Origin: Psychroserpens sp. SPM9
GTDB taxonomy: Bacteria; Bacteroidota; Bacteroidia; Flavobacteriales; Flavobacteriaceae
Assembly: GCF_025153525.1 (NCBI RefSeq)
Contig: NZ_JANZNR010000002.1
Coordinates: 526,068-590,067, forward strand
Reading direction: 5' to 3'
Length of the DNA stretch: 64,000 bases
Below the pieces are notes generated by a model. The model had not been told where the DNA came from and made no database searches. It saw only the letters and a list, made by a program, of their open reading frames with translations. Made by a program: the position numbers and the translations under genes. This document shows positions 9,421 to 18,988 of this stretch, in pieces; position 1 is the first letter of the stretch, and the number at the start of each line of letters is the position of its first letter.

Positions 9421-10440
9421 ATGCCAAAACCTAAACACATTCTAGTTATTCGTCTTTCAGCTATGGGAGATGTTGCTATGACTGTTCCTGTATTGCGCGC
9501 TTTTGTGACTCAATATCCCGAGGTGCATTTAACGGTTTTAACCCAACCTTTTTTTAAACCATTATTTAGAGCTATTCCTAATGTTTCGGTTTATGAAGCC
9601 GATATTAAAGGAAAGCATAAAGGTGTTTTTGGGCTTTGGAAACTATCCAGAGCGCTTAAAGCTTTGCATTTTGATGCTGTTGCAGATTTACATAATGTAT
9701 TGCGAAGTAAGATTTTAAAGGTCTTTTTCTTCGGAAAACCAATCGTGCAAATTGATAAAGGCCGACAAGAAAAAAAGGCCTTAGTAAACGGTCAATCTTT
9801 CAAAGCTCTTAAAACAACACATCAGCGTTATGCCGATGTTTTTGAAGCTTTAGGATTTCCTGTCGATTTAAGCCAACCTGTATTTCCGAAGAAAGCCAAA
9901 TTAGATTCAAAATACCTCGAGCATATCGGAACCGATACGAAGCCATGGATTGGCATTGCGCCTTTTGCTGCTTTTGAAGGAAAGATGTACCCTTTAGATG
10001 CCTTAGAAACGGTTATTAGTCAACTTTCAAATTCTTATAAAATACTGCTCTTTGGCGCTGGAAACGAGGAAGCTCAAACCTTAGAATCAATTTCAAACCG
10101 ATTTGACACTGTGGTGAATATGGCAGGCAAGTTTTCTTTCGAGCAAGAATTAGATATTATTTCTAATTTGGATGTGATGCTTGCTATGGATTCTGGTAAT
10201 GCGCATCTTGCTGCTATGTTAGGTGTAAAGGTAATTACTATTTGGGGTGTAACGCATCCTTATGCTGGTTTTCTGCCTTTTAATCAATCTATGGATACGG
10301 CACTTGTAGCCGATAGGAAGCAATATCCTAAAATCCCTACATCAATTTATGGCAATTCCTTTCCAAAAGGATACGAAAATGCGATACGAACAGTAGCACC
10401 AAGCACTGTTGTTTCTAAGTTAGTGGCTAGTTTGAAATAA
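9421..10440 (+). CDS. Glycosyltransferase family 9 (ADP-heptose:LPS heptosyltransferase-like)
   Basis: 339 residues. The N-terminus ILVIRLSAMGDVAMTVPVL is the hallmark of GT9 enzymes, with ADLHNVLRS and the donor-site region MLAMDSGNAHLAAMLGVKVITIWG near residues 255-278. GT9 enzymes usually add heptose to the lipid A inner core in the cytoplasm. Whether the donor is ADP-heptose here cannot be told from the sequence. It follows the DUF4254-like gene on the same strand. The end of the gene abuts a minus-strand terminator hairpin at 10439-10468. Confidence 0.87.
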   Translation: MPKPKHILVIRLSAMGDVAMTVPVLRAFVTQYPEVHLTVLTQPFFKPLFRAIPNVSVYEADIKGKHKGVFGLWKLSRALKALHFDAVADLHNVLRSKILKVFFFGKPIVQIDKGRQEKKALVNGQSFKALKTTHQRYADVFEALGFPVDLSQPVFPKKAKLDSKYLEHIGTDTKPWIGIAPFAAFEGKMYPLDALETVISQLSNSYKILLFGAGNEEAQTLESISNRFDTVVNMAGKFSFEQELDIISNLDVMLAMDSGNAHLAAMLGVKVITIWGVTHPYAGFLPFNQSMDTALVADRKQYPKIPTSIYGNSFPKGYENAIRTVAPSTVVSKLVASLK

Positions 10441-10468
10441 AAAAAGCCCCATTCCAGAAGAATGAGGC
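10439..10468 (-). terminator. Rho-independent terminator for the paaE-like gene
   Basis: Read on the minus strand, GCCTCATTC, loop TTCTG and GAATGGGGC form a 9-bp stem with one G-T pair, followed by a run of T. It lies about 165 nt past the stop of the minus-strand gene at 10633. The sequence between (10469-10632) shows no further gene. Confidence 0.7.
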
Positions 10469-10632
10469 AAGATTTAGAATTTTTAAGATAATCCCTAAGA
10501 TTAAATTCTAATCAGAGACGAAGGTATTTTGATTAATAGAATGCATCAAGAATTTGTAGGAATATCTACGTGATTTTCGACGAAACGCACTATAAATCCG
10601 ATTAAAAACATAATAATCAGATGATTGGTATG

Positions 10633-11691
10633 CTAAACATCATCATAATCTACAAAAAGTGTTGGTGTTGTTGGTTGTGCCTGACAAGTTAATATCAGTC
10701 CTTCAGCTAATTCGCCATCGGTAAGAATATTATTTTGGCGCATGGTTGCTTCCCCTTCAGTAATTCTAGCAATACAACTACTGCAAATACCACCTTGGCA
10801 CGAATAAGGCGCATCAATATCTTCATCGAGAGCTGCCTCTAAAACCGTTTGTTTTTGCGACATTTCAAAACTAACCGTTTCATCATCTAACAAAACAGTA
10901 ACCTTAGTTTTTCCACTTGCGACCGAAGCATTCTCATCAACGATTACTGGTTTGGCGGCTTTGAATAATTCAAAATGGATACGTTCTTCACTAATATCAT
11001 GACTGGTAAGTACATCTTTTACGGAGTGAATCATAGCTTCAGGACCACATAGGTAATAGGCATCCACATCAATATGCTTGTACTTGTTTTTCATCACATA
11101 ATTCACTGTGCTTTTTTCAATACGACCAAACATAGCATCTTCTTCATCAGATTGACTAAACACAAATTGTATCGAGAAGCGCGTACTATATTGATGTTGA
11201 AGTGCTAACAATTCGTTCAAAAACATAGTGTCTTTAGGGGTTTTGTTTCCGTAGACTAAAATAATTTTACTGAGTACTTCTTCTTCCAAAGCACATTTAA
11301 TAATGCTCAATATAGGTGTGATACCACTTCCTGCTGCGAATAAGGCAACATTCTTAGTTTTAGAATCGTTAGGTTCAAATACAAAACGGCCTTTTGGAGG
11401 CGCGACCTCCAGCACATCACCTGCATTTAACTGGTGATTAGCATAGGCAGAAAAAGTACCATCTTCTACTTCTTTTACAGCCACTTTTAACAGGCCACTT
11501 TTTGGAGAGGAGCAAAGCGAATAATCCCTTCTAACTTCTTGTCCGTTAATGGTTGTCTTTAAAGTGATATATTGTCCGGCTTTAAAATGAAAATCAGGGT
11601 TTAAATGTAGAGGAACATTAAAGGTGATGGTTACAGATTTTTCGGTTTCCTTTGTAAGGTCTTGTATAGTGAGTTTATGAAATTGTGACAT
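10633..11691 (-). CDS. paaE: PaaE-like NAD(P)H:flavin/2Fe-2S oxidoreductase
   Basis: 352 residues in the order ferredoxin-reductase FAD domain (RRDYSLCSSP, residues ~54-63), NAD(P)-binding domain (FAAGSGITPILS, ~117-128) and C-terminal plant-type [2Fe-2S] ferredoxin domain with YSCQGGICSSC, the C-x4-C-x2-C motif, plus a fourth Cys in LTCQAQ. This matches PaaE, the reductase of the phenylacetyl-CoA epoxidase complex. No paaABCD genes are in the window, so it may be an orphan reductase serving another oxygenase or desaturase. It diverges from the ABC exporter operon. Confidence 0.82.
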   Translation of the reverse strand: MSQFHKLTIQDLTKETEKSVTITFNVPLHLNPDFHFKAGQYITLKTTINGQEVRRDYSLCSSPKSGLLKVAVKEVEDGTFSAYANHQLNAGDVLEVAPPKGRFVFEPNDSKTKNVALFAAGSGITPILSIIKCALEEEVLSKIILVYGNKTPKDTMFLNELLALQHQYSTRFSIQFVFSQSDEEDAMFGRIEKSTVNYVMKNKYKHIDVDAYYLCGPEAMIHSVKDVLTSHDISEERIHFELFKAAKPVIVDENASVASGKTKVTVLLDDETVSFEMSQKQTVLEAALDEDIDAPYSCQGGICSSCIARITEGEATMRQNNILTDGELAEGLILTCQAQPTTPTLFVDYDDV

Positions 11692-11826
11692 TGATTTATT
11701 TTTTTGTAAAAATAAGAAATCGATTGTTGAGTTGTAATTTTATGGACATAATATGTAACAAAACAGAATTTAATTGCACTAATGTTTCATATTCTTAGAA
11801 AAACTGTCAAAACCCAACCAAGTAAC

Positions 11827-13302
11827 ATGAGACTAAAACATTTTTTTAGCCTAGAATGGAAATCTTTTTTTAGATCAGCATCTTTTAAAATGAATTTAGC
11901 ATTAAAAATAATTATGCTAATATTTGCCTTTATAATGATTCTTTACTTTTTAGGATTGGGTGTTGGTGCTTTCTATCTTATCGAAAAGCACTTAGATGCC
12001 GATCCATTAGAAGTCGTCAACAGGTTTTTGATATTTTATGTCTTCATCGATTTGGTGTTTCGCTATTTTTTGCAAAATATGCCCATAATAAACATCAAAC
12101 CCTTATTATACTTGCCTATAAAAAAAGGGAAGGTTGTTAATTTTGCCTTGAATAAAACAATAATCTCCTTTTTTAATTGTGTTCATGCGTTCTTTTTTAT
12201 TCCGTTTTCAATTGTTTTAGTTGTTGAAGGCTATTCGATCGTTAATGTAATAGGCTGGCATCTGGCAATTATGGGACTTATCTTTTGCAACAACTTTATC
12301 AACGTGTTTGTTAATAATAAAGATGTTGTTTTTTACGGAATTATAGGCTCAATTATTACCCTTATCGGATTAGCTTATTATGATATTTTTGATATTACAG
12401 TTTATACAGCACCCGTTTTCCAAGCCTTTTACAATTTACCTTATTTGGCTATAATTACTATTGCTTTAGCTATTGTATTGTACAAAACGGCTTTTACTTA
12501 TTTTAGAAATAATTTCTACTTAGACGCTGGACTAGCAAAGAAAAATGTGGTTGCTCAAACAGAAGACTTCACATGGCTCAACAGGTTTGGAAGCATGTCT
12601 ACCTTTTTGAAAAACGATATCAAACTCATTAAAAGAAACAAAAGGTCTAAAACAACTTTGATGATGAGTGTGATTTTCCTTTTTTACGGATTGCTCTTTT
12701 TTACAGGTGCCGTAGAAGCCTATGACGGTCCGTTTTGGAGAGTCTTTGCAGGAATATTTGTCACTGGAGGTTTCCTGTTTAGTTTCGGTCAGTTTGTGCC
12801 AAGTTGGGACAGTGCTTATTATCCGTTAATGATGAGTCAAAACATAAAGTATAAAGAATATATTTCGTCTAAGTGGTACTTAATCGTTATTGCTACTATT
12901 GTATCTACCATACTTTCTTCCTTTTATCTTTACTTCGGATGGCAGGCCTACGCAGCAGTAATCGTTGGAGGAATTTACAATGTTGGTGTTAATGCCCATA
13001 TCGTACTTTGGGGAGGCGCTTACATCAAAACCCCAATTGACTTAACCTCCAATAAAAAAGCATTTGGAGATAAGAAAGCATTTAATATAAAAACCTTGCT
13101 ATTAACCATTCCAAAAATTGTATTACCTATGATTTTATACGCTATTGGTCATTTTGCAGTAGGCGAATTATTCGGATTTGCGCTCGTAGCCATTGTGGGA
13201 CTAGCAGGCCTATTATTTAGAAATAAAGTATTTGATATTATTGAAAAAATATACAAATCTGAAAAGTATAAAACCTTGAAAGCTTATAAACAGACTAATT
13301 AA
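11827..13302 (+). CDS. DUF5687-like ABC transporter permease
   Basis: 491 residues with about ten to twelve hydrophobic helices and no binding-protein-type motif. I prefer the ATG at 11827 (MRLKHFFSLEWKSFFRS) over the upstream in-frame ATG at 11782, because the upstream 15 residues are polar and family members, as I recall, begin with a similar FLSLEWKSFFRS stretch. The next gene, 2 nt away, encodes the matching ATPase, so the pair forms an ABC exporter of unknown substrate. Confidence 0.8.
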   Translation: MRLKHFFSLEWKSFFRSASFKMNLALKIIMLIFAFIMILYFLGLGVGAFYLIEKHLDADPLEVVNRFLIFYVFIDLVFRYFLQNMPIINIKPLLYLPIKKGKVVNFALNKTIISFFNCVHAFFFIPFSIVLVVEGYSIVNVIGWHLAIMGLIFCNNFINVFVNNKDVVFYGIIGSIITLIGLAYYDIFDITVYTAPVFQAFYNLPYLAIITIALAIVLYKTAFTYFRNNFYLDAGLAKKNVVAQTEDFTWLNRFGSMSTFLKNDIKLIKRNKRSKTTLMMSVIFLFYGLLFFTGAVEAYDGPFWRVFAGIFVTGGFLFSFGQFVPSWDSAYYPLMMSQNIKYKEYISSKWYLIVIATIVSTILSSFYLYFGWQAYAAVIVGGIYNVGVNAHIVLWGGAYIKTPIDLTSNKKAFGDKKAFNIKTLLLTIPKIVLPMILYAIGHFAVGELFGFALVAIVGLAGLLFRNKVFDIIEKIYKSEKYKTLKAYKQTN

Positions 13303-13304
13303 TT

Positions 13305-14012
13305 ATGATAACAACAGCAAACCTTTCAAAAACATATGGCGACAAACAAGTTCTAAATATTGAACATTTAGAAATTCCTAAAGGCCAAAGCTTTGGTTTA
13401 GTAGGAAATAATGGTGCCGGAAAAACCACCTATTTTAGTCTGCTTCTGGATCTTATTCAGCCAACAACGGGTCACATCAAAAACAATAACGTGTTAGTTC
13501 ACGAAAGCGAAGACTGGAAACCATTTACTTCGGCATTTATTGATGAAACCTTTCTTATTGGTTATTTGACTCCCGAAGAATACTTTTATTTTATTGGCGA
13601 ACTTCGTGGACAAAATAAAGCAGATGTTGATAGTTTAATCGCTCAGTTTGAAGACTTTTTTCACGGAGAAATTCTCGGTCAGAAAAAATACTTACGTGAT
13701 TTAAGTAAGGGAAATCAGAAAAAAGCCGGAATTGTCGCTGCACTTATTGGAAATCCAGAAGTCATCATCTTAGATGAACCTTTTGCAAATTTAGATCCAA
13801 CCACGCAAATTCGTCTAAAAGGCATCATTAAAAACCTAGCCGAAAAGCAAGGGGTAACAGTCCTCGTCTCAAGTCACGATTTAATGCATGTTACAGAGGT
13901 TTGTGAGCGAATTGTTGTTTTAGAAAAAGGAGCAGTTGTTAAAGACTTGGCAACTAATGAAGCGACATTAAAAGAATTGGAGGCTCATTTCTCAGGTTCT
14001 GAGGTTATTTAA
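13305..14012 (+). CDS. ABC transporter ATP-binding protein
   Basis: 235 residues. Walker A is GNNGAGKTT, Walker B is VIILDEPFANLDP, the signature loop reads LSKGNQKKAG and the H-loop is SSHD. The signature is degenerate (LSKGNQ instead of LSGGQ), as in many exporter-type ATPases. It begins 2 nt after the DUF5687-like permease and surely energises it. The C-terminal tail VLEKGAVVKDLATNEATL resembles drug/antibiotic-type export ATPases. Confidence 0.9.
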   Translation: MITTANLSKTYGDKQVLNIEHLEIPKGQSFGLVGNNGAGKTTYFSLLLDLIQPTTGHIKNNNVLVHESEDWKPFTSAFIDETFLIGYLTPEEYFYFIGELRGQNKADVDSLIAQFEDFFHGEILGQKKYLRDLSKGNQKKAGIVAALIGNPEVIILDEPFANLDPTTQIRLKGIIKNLAEKQGVTVLVSSHDLMHVTEVCERIVVLEKGAVVKDLATNEATLKELEAHFSGSEVI

Positions 14013-14135
14013 GGTCACGCTTACATCTAAAAACCTGTTGTTTTTCGACGATAATTCAAAAAGATGCTTATTTTTACAGCATTGCATAATATATGCAAGC
14101 GATTTTAGTTATAGTATTTACAAAAACTAAACCAC

Positions 14136-16697
14136 TTGAATACATCTTTAAAAGTCATAATATCACTACTTTGCCTTACAATTTTTGCAACGGGTTGTTC
14201 GCGAAAAAAAGACACGTTTATTAATCGGAATTTTCATGCTTTAGGTACCAAGTATAATATTTTATACAACGGTAATATCGCCTTAGAAAAAGGAAGAGAA
14301 ACTGTTGATAATGCTGCCACAGATAATTTTTGGGAAATGCTGCCCATAGAGCGCATGCAGCTTACCGACGAAATTGTTTTACCAGGTCAATCTAAAAATC
14401 AGGATTTTGAACGTGCTGAAGAAAAAGCCATTAAGGCGGTTCAAAAGCATGGTATGAATATTAAAGGGAAAGAATACAATCCTCAAATAGATGAAGCTTA
14501 TTTACTATTGGGACAAGCGCGCTATTTTGACCAACGCTTTGTACCTGCCTTAGAAGCCTTCAACTATATTTTATACAAATATCCTGCGAGTGATAAGATT
14601 AATACGGCTAAGGTTTGGAGAGAGAAAACAAATATTCGTCTCGAAAATAACGAACTTGCTATAAAAAATCTGAAGCGCCTCTTAGACCAGGAAGCGCTTG
14701 ACGACCAGGATTTGGCAGATGCCACAGCGATGTTGGCTCAGGCTTATATCAATGTCAAATCTAAAGACAGTGCTTTAACACAATTGGCAATTGCCGCTCA
14801 ATACACTAAGAAAAGGAAAGAAGAAGCCCGTTTTAATTATATCATTGGTCAATTGTATAATGAATTTGGCGAAAAAGACAGCGCTAATATCGCATTCGAT
14901 AAGGTGATTGATTTGCATCGTAAAATCCCAAGACCTTACTACATCAATGCCCATTTAGCAAAATCGTATAACTTCGATATGGAAAATGGAGATCAAGTTG
15001 CGTTTTTAGATTATTTAACCGATTTGGAGGAAGATCGTGAAAACCGCCCATTTTTAGATAAAATTTACTATCGCATTGCCGAATTCCATAGAGCAAATCA
15101 AAGGGACTCCATGGCGATTGCTTATTATAATAAGTCTTTGAGAACCAATTTAGGTGATAAAGAATTGATGTCACGAGATTATGAAACGCTTGGTGATATG
15201 AGTTTTGATAAAGCACAATACAAGATTGCGGGCGCTTATTATGATAGCACGATGACCAATATGAAGCTCAATTCTAGGCCGTATCGTATCATTCAAAGGA
15301 AACGAGAAAATCTAGATGACGTTATTTATTATGAAGATATTGCTCAGGTTAACGATAGTATTTTGAGATTAGTGAACCTTTCTGAAGCTGAAAGATTAAC
15401 CTATTTTACAACCTATACTGAAGAATTAAAAGCCTTGGCAGAAGCCGAAAAGGAACGCAAGGAAGCCGAAGAACGTCAAAAGTCTAATGCTTCTGGTCTT
15501 AAAGCCTTTGATAGCAAAAATGCCAATCAAAAAGGGAAATCCACTCGTGATAATCCTGGAGGTTCCAACAGCGAATTTTACTTTTATAACCAAACGACTG
15601 TTGCCTACGGAAAAAATGAATTTATAAAAATCTGGGGTGATCGAGAGCTGAAAGATAATTGGCGATTGTCTGATACTAAAGCGCGAGGAAACACCAATAC
15701 TGAAACGATTAACCTTGCTGATAACGCTTCAGAAGAAGAGCGTTTTGATCCGCAGTTTTATATAGCCACAATACCATCAGATCAAAAAGTAATTGACAGT
15801 TTGGCCAAAGAGCGAAACTATGCTTATTATCAATTGGGTGTGATTTACAAGGAAAAATTTAAAGAGTATGAATTGGCTCGTGTCAAACTTGAAAACTTGC
15901 TGGAAAATAATCCCGAAGATCGTTTAATACTTCCTTCTAAATACAATTTACACAAAATATATACCGAATTAGGGCTAACAGCTAAAGCCGATGCGATGAA
16001 AAATGACATCGTAACAAATTATCCCGAATCGCGCTATGCAAAAATACTGTTGAACCCAAAATCTGAATTTGCCAAGGATGAAAATAGTCCAGAACGCTTG
16101 TACGAAGGTTTGTTCAAACAGTTTGGCGAGCAAAATTATGCCGAAGTTATCGCCCAATCAGAGGTGTATATTTCCCAGTTTGAAGGCGACCCAATAGTGC
16201 CTAAATTTGAAATTTTAAAAGCTTCAGCTAGCGGACGATTAAACGGATTTGAAGCCTACAAAAAGGGAGTTAATTTTGTGGCTTTAACCTATCCAAATTC
16301 CGAAGAAGGAAAACGCGCTCAAGAGATCATGCAAATGGTTATACCTATTTTAGCTAAAAAAGAATTTGTAAGTAATGACACTGCAAAGCATTTTAATGTA
16401 CTTTACCCCTTTGCGAATGACGAAAAAGATCAAATTGAAGATTTTGTCAAACAATTAGATGATGCCATTTCTAAAGTAAATTATTTTGAGCTGTCAACCT
16501 CTATAGATGTCTACGATCCTAATACCACTTTTGTGGTGGTTCATGGATTAACAAGCATTCAAGGAGCCTCTGGTTTTGCTGAAATCCTAAAAGAAAACAA
16601 AAACAAAATTGACCGAAATTTTTATTCAATTTCTTCGCCTAACTACGAAATTGTACAACGACATAAAAACTTAAACGAATACCTAGAATCTCAATAA
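14136..16697 (+). CDS. porW: Type IX secretion/gliding lipoprotein PorW/SprE
   Basis: 853 residues. The N-terminal signal ends in a lipobox at FATGC, then RKKDTFINRNFHALGTKYN, a stretch characteristic of PorW/SprE. The body is a series of TPR-like helical repeats (for example EAYLLLGQARYFDQRFVPAL and YYQLGVIYKEKF) with a charged, low-complexity linker near residues 430-465. SprE is needed for gliding and T9SS secretion in Flavobacterium; PorW links the motor and the translocon. The start is TTG at 14136: it gives an intact signal peptide and no in-frame ATG precedes it. A bactofilin gene follows after 10 nt. Confidence 0.9.
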   Translation: MNTSLKVIISLLCLTIFATGCSRKKDTFINRNFHALGTKYNILYNGNIALEKGRETVDNAATDNFWEMLPIERMQLTDEIVLPGQSKNQDFERAEEKAIKAVQKHGMNIKGKEYNPQIDEAYLLLGQARYFDQRFVPALEAFNYILYKYPASDKINTAKVWREKTNIRLENNELAIKNLKRLLDQEALDDQDLADATAMLAQAYINVKSKDSALTQLAIAAQYTKKRKEEARFNYIIGQLYNEFGEKDSANIAFDKVIDLHRKIPRPYYINAHLAKSYNFDMENGDQVAFLDYLTDLEEDRENRPFLDKIYYRIAEFHRANQRDSMAIAYYNKSLRTNLGDKELMSRDYETLGDMSFDKAQYKIAGAYYDSTMTNMKLNSRPYRIIQRKRENLDDVIYYEDIAQVNDSILRLVNLSEAERLTYFTTYTEELKALAEAEKERKEAEERQKSNASGLKAFDSKNANQKGKSTRDNPGGSNSEFYFYNQTTVAYGKNEFIKIWGDRELKDNWRLSDTKARGNTNTETINLADNASEEERFDPQFYIATIPSDQKVIDSLAKERNYAYYQLGVIYKEKFKEYELARVKLENLLENNPEDRLILPSKYNLHKIYTELGLTAKADAMKNDIVTNYPESRYAKILLNPKSEFAKDENSPERLYEGLFKQFGEQNYAEVIAQSEVYISQFEGDPIVPKFEILKASASGRLNGFEAYKKGVNFVALTYPNSEEGKRAQEIMQMVIPILAKKEFVSNDTAKHFNVLYPFANDEKDQIEDFVKQLDDAISKVNYFELSTSIDVYDPNTTFVVVHGLTSIQGASGFAEILKENKNKIDRNFYSISSPNYEIVQRHKNLNEYLESQ

Positions 16698-16707
16698 ACT
16701 TAGACCT

Positions 16708-17160
16708 ATGTTTTCAGATAAAAAAACAGGACGTATGGCTTCAGAAACAATTTCACAACAAAACACAATCGCTAAAGGTACTGTAATAACAGGAGATATT
16801 GTTAGCGAGGGTGATTTCAGAATTGAAGGCTCAATTCAAGGAAATATCAAAACACCAGGAAAGGTCGTCATTGGAAAAACAGGCCTTATAAACGGAACTT
16901 TAAAAAGTGCTAATGCAGATATTGAAGGGAAATTTATGGGCAAATTATTATTGTCTGACACTTTATCACTTAAATCTTCAGCACATGTTGAAGGAGAAGT
17001 TATTGTTGGTAAATTAGCGGTCGAACCAGGAGCAACTTTTAATGCAACTTGCTCAATGAAAGGCGCTATTAAAGAATTAAGCAATACTAATGCAGCAGGA
17101 CAACAAACAAGCATCCAAAAACCACAACGACCAAACCCAGAAAAAGGACAAACCGTTTAA
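16708..17160 (+). CDS. Bactofilin (polymer-forming cytoskeletal protein)
   Basis: 150 residues. The core shows the short beta-helix repeats of bactofilins: GDIVSEGDFRIEGSIQGNI, KVVIGKTGLINGTLKSANAD, then AHVEGEVIVGKLAVEPGATF. Bactofilins polymerise into membrane-associated filaments that help shape the envelope. ATG at 16708 (MFSDKK) is chosen; the ATG at 16735 is an alternative but removes a conserved-looking basic N-terminus. The last 71 nt overlap the start of atpZ in another frame; the bactofilin C-tail in the overlap is a Gln/Pro/Lys-rich disordered region. Confidence 0.88.
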   Translation: MFSDKKTGRMASETISQQNTIAKGTVITGDIVSEGDFRIEGSIQGNIKTPGKVVIGKTGLINGTLKSANADIEGKFMGKLLLSDTLSLKSSAHVEGEVIVGKLAVEPGATFNATCSMKGAIKELSNTNAAGQQTSIQKPQRPNPEKGQTV

Positions 17161-17356
17161 TACCTACGCAAGGTTTTCGGGGATTGTTATTCAAATGGTT
17201 GCTATAATTGGGATTGGGACTTTTATTGGTTATAAACTCGACGAAGCCTATCCCAATGAGCACAATCTCTACACGCTTGCGGGTTCATTATCGTCAGTAA
17301 TCATATCTATAGTTTACATAATAAGACGTATTATTGCAGCCTCAAAAGACGATTAA
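17090..17356 (+). CDS. atpZ: AtpZ/AtpI-family F0F1 ATP synthase-associated membrane protein
   Basis: 88 residues with two hydrophobic helices (IVIQMVAIIGIGTFIGY and the C-terminal LAGSLSSVIISIVYII) separated by KLDEAYPNEHN, the pattern of AtpZ/AtpI proteins that assist F0 assembly or ion uptake. The first 24 residues are polar and lie inside the bactofilin gene. No other ATG occurs before the conserved FSGIVIQM region, so the 71-nt overlap seems real. It heads the ATP synthase gene region. Confidence 0.83.
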   Translation: MQQDNKQASKNHNDQTQKKDKPFNTYARFSGIVIQMVAIIGIGTFIGYKLDEAYPNEHNLYTLAGSLSSVIISIVYIIRRIIAASKDD

Positions 17357-17359
17357 TAC

Positions 17360-17758
17360 ATGAATGATCTTTTTAAAAAGAGAGAAGTCAATTTTCTTAT
17401 TCAGCTTATAGCGCTTAGCGCTTTATTGTTTGCTATACACAGTTATCTAATATATCATTTTGCCAAGGATGTGCTTTTGTTTTTCCCGCTATGGCAGATT
17501 TATGTGTTTCACATTATAACTGTTGTAATTATCTACACCTTAATTAATTACAGAGACGCTATTGGGAAAACCGAAGTGTTTAATACGTTTATTTTTGGCA
17601 TGCTCGTTAAAATGATTTTGACTATGGTGTTTTTATTACCATGGATTTTATCTAAACCTGAACAAAAAGGCGTCGACTTAGCTAACTTCTTTATTCCTTA
17701 TTTTATTTACCTGGCTTTTGAAGTCTTCTCGGTTGTAAAATTCCTTCAGAAAAAATAA
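17360..17758 (+). CDS. Small polytopic membrane protein in the ATP synthase region (DUF6168-like)
   Basis: 132 residues with four hydrophobic helices at roughly residues 10-32, 41-61, 73-95 and 108-127. It sits 3 nt after atpZ and just before atpB, the usual place of AtpI-type subunit I, which it may replace functionally. The family label is from memory of flavobacterial atp loci. No motif identifies a specific function. Confidence 0.72.
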   Translation: MNDLFKKREVNFLIQLIALSALLFAIHSYLIYHFAKDVLLFFPLWQIYVFHIITVVIIYTLINYRDAIGKTEVFNTFIFGMLVKMILTMVFLLPWILSKPEQKGVDLANFFIPYFIYLAFEVFSVVKFLQKK

Positions 17759-17817
17759 GGATTTGAGTTCCATAATCCCTTAAAAATCACCGTATAAAAT
17801 TATCATCAAATTATTGT

Positions 17818-17847
17818 TTGACAATTAATATAATGTACGTACATTTG
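17818..17847 (+). promoter_or_regulatory. Bacteroidota sigma-A-type promoter of the atpB operon
   Basis: TTG at 17818-17820 and TACATTTG at 17840-17847 match the -33 TTG and -7 TAnnTTTG elements with a 19-nt spacer. Transcription should start near 17854, about 30 nt before the atpB ATG. This is the clearest promoter in the window and suggests that atpB-atpG can be transcribed independently of porW-bactofilin-atpZ. Confidence 0.82.
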
Positions 17848-17885
17848 CACCGAATTTAAAGCAGCGTATTTTTAAGCGATACCAG

Positions 17886-18968
17886 ATGACATTAAACACT
17901 TTTAAAAACGTATTATTTTCAGTGCTATTTTTAGCAGTTTCATTTGCTGGATACGCATCTGATAATAGTGATCCTCAAGAAGGAGAAGAGTTCAACCCCA
18001 AAGAAATGATCTTGCATCACGTTAAAGATGCTCACGAATTTCATTTATGGGATTGGAAAGGCAAGCCGGTTTCTTTATCATTACCTATTATTTTATGGAC
18101 AGATAACGGTCTAACAACGTTTTCTTCAAGCCAATTTCATCATGATGATACTGGGAAGGTTATCGTAGAGAAGAATGGCGGAAAATTCGTTAAGTTTCAC
18201 GAGAAAATCTATCAGTTAGATGCCAACGCTACAACAGTTGCATTTGATGAAGAACACCACCCGGTAAACGCTCACAAGCCTTTAAATTTTTCTATCACTA
18301 GAAATGTATTTATGATGTGGGTATCTGTCATCGTATTGTTATTAATCTTTTTAACAGCAGCCAGATCTTATAAAAAATCAAAGGATGGTGTTCCAACTGG
18401 AATCGCCGGATTTGTAGAGCCACTTATAGTATTTGTTAGAGATGAAATTGGGAAGCCAATGATTGGAGAGCACAAATACAAGAAGTATATGCCCTACTTG
18501 TTAACCATATTTTTCTTTATATGGATCAATAATATTTTTGGATTAATTCCAATTTTAAATGGCGCCAACTTAAGTGGAAACATTGCTTTTACATGTACAC
18601 TTGCTGTCTTTACATTTATCATTACAACATTAAGCGGTAACTCTAATTACTGGAAACACATCTTTTGGATGCCAGGAGTTCCTGTACCAATGAAAATATT
18701 TTTAATGCCAATAGAAATTATCGGAATGTTTGTAAAACCTATTTCGTTAATGATTCGTTTGTTTGCTAACATTACCGCAGGACACGTTATCATATTAGCA
18801 TTAATGTCATTAATATTTGTATTTAAAACTGTAGCAATCGCTCCGGTATCTGTAGCATTTTCATTATTTATTACAGTTATTGAAATTATTGTAACAGCAA
18901 TACAAGCATATATATTTACAATATTGTCTGCCTTATATTTTGGTATGGCAACTGAAGATCATCATTAA
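17886..18968 (+). CDS. atpB: ATP synthase F0 subunit a
   Basis: 360 residues. An N-terminal signal-like segment (VLFSVLFLAVSFAGYAS) and a long periplasmic region, HVKDAHEFHLWDWKG onward, precede the five-helix core; such an extension is known from Bacteroidota and Chlorobi subunit a. The core contains the essential arginine helix SLMIRLFANITAGHVIILAL and the C-terminal helix ending TEDHH. It forms the proton half-channels facing the c-ring. It is the first gene after the promoter at 17818 and precedes atpE by 20 nt. Confidence 0.95.
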   Translation: MTLNTFKNVLFSVLFLAVSFAGYASDNSDPQEGEEFNPKEMILHHVKDAHEFHLWDWKGKPVSLSLPIILWTDNGLTTFSSSQFHHDDTGKVIVEKNGGKFVKFHEKIYQLDANATTVAFDEEHHPVNAHKPLNFSITRNVFMMWVSVIVLLLIFLTAARSYKKSKDGVPTGIAGFVEPLIVFVRDEIGKPMIGEHKYKKYMPYLLTIFFFIWINNIFGLIPILNGANLSGNIAFTCTLAVFTFIITTLSGNSNYWKHIFWMPGVPVPMKIFLMPIEIIGMFVKPISLMIRLFANITAGHVIILALMSLIFVFKTVAIAPVSVAFSLFITVIEIIVTAIQAYIFTILSALYFGMATEDHH

Positions 18969-18988
18969 TTAATTTAAATTTTATAACT

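Noticed and set aside
10633..11691. Evidence of a phenylacetate degradation locus together with the PaaK-like gene at 4089
   Set aside because: The two genes are in unrelated contexts 5 kb apart and no other paa gene is present.
11782..11826. Upstream ATG for the DUF5687-like permease
   Set aside because: The added 15 residues are polar and do not fit the N-terminus expected for the family.
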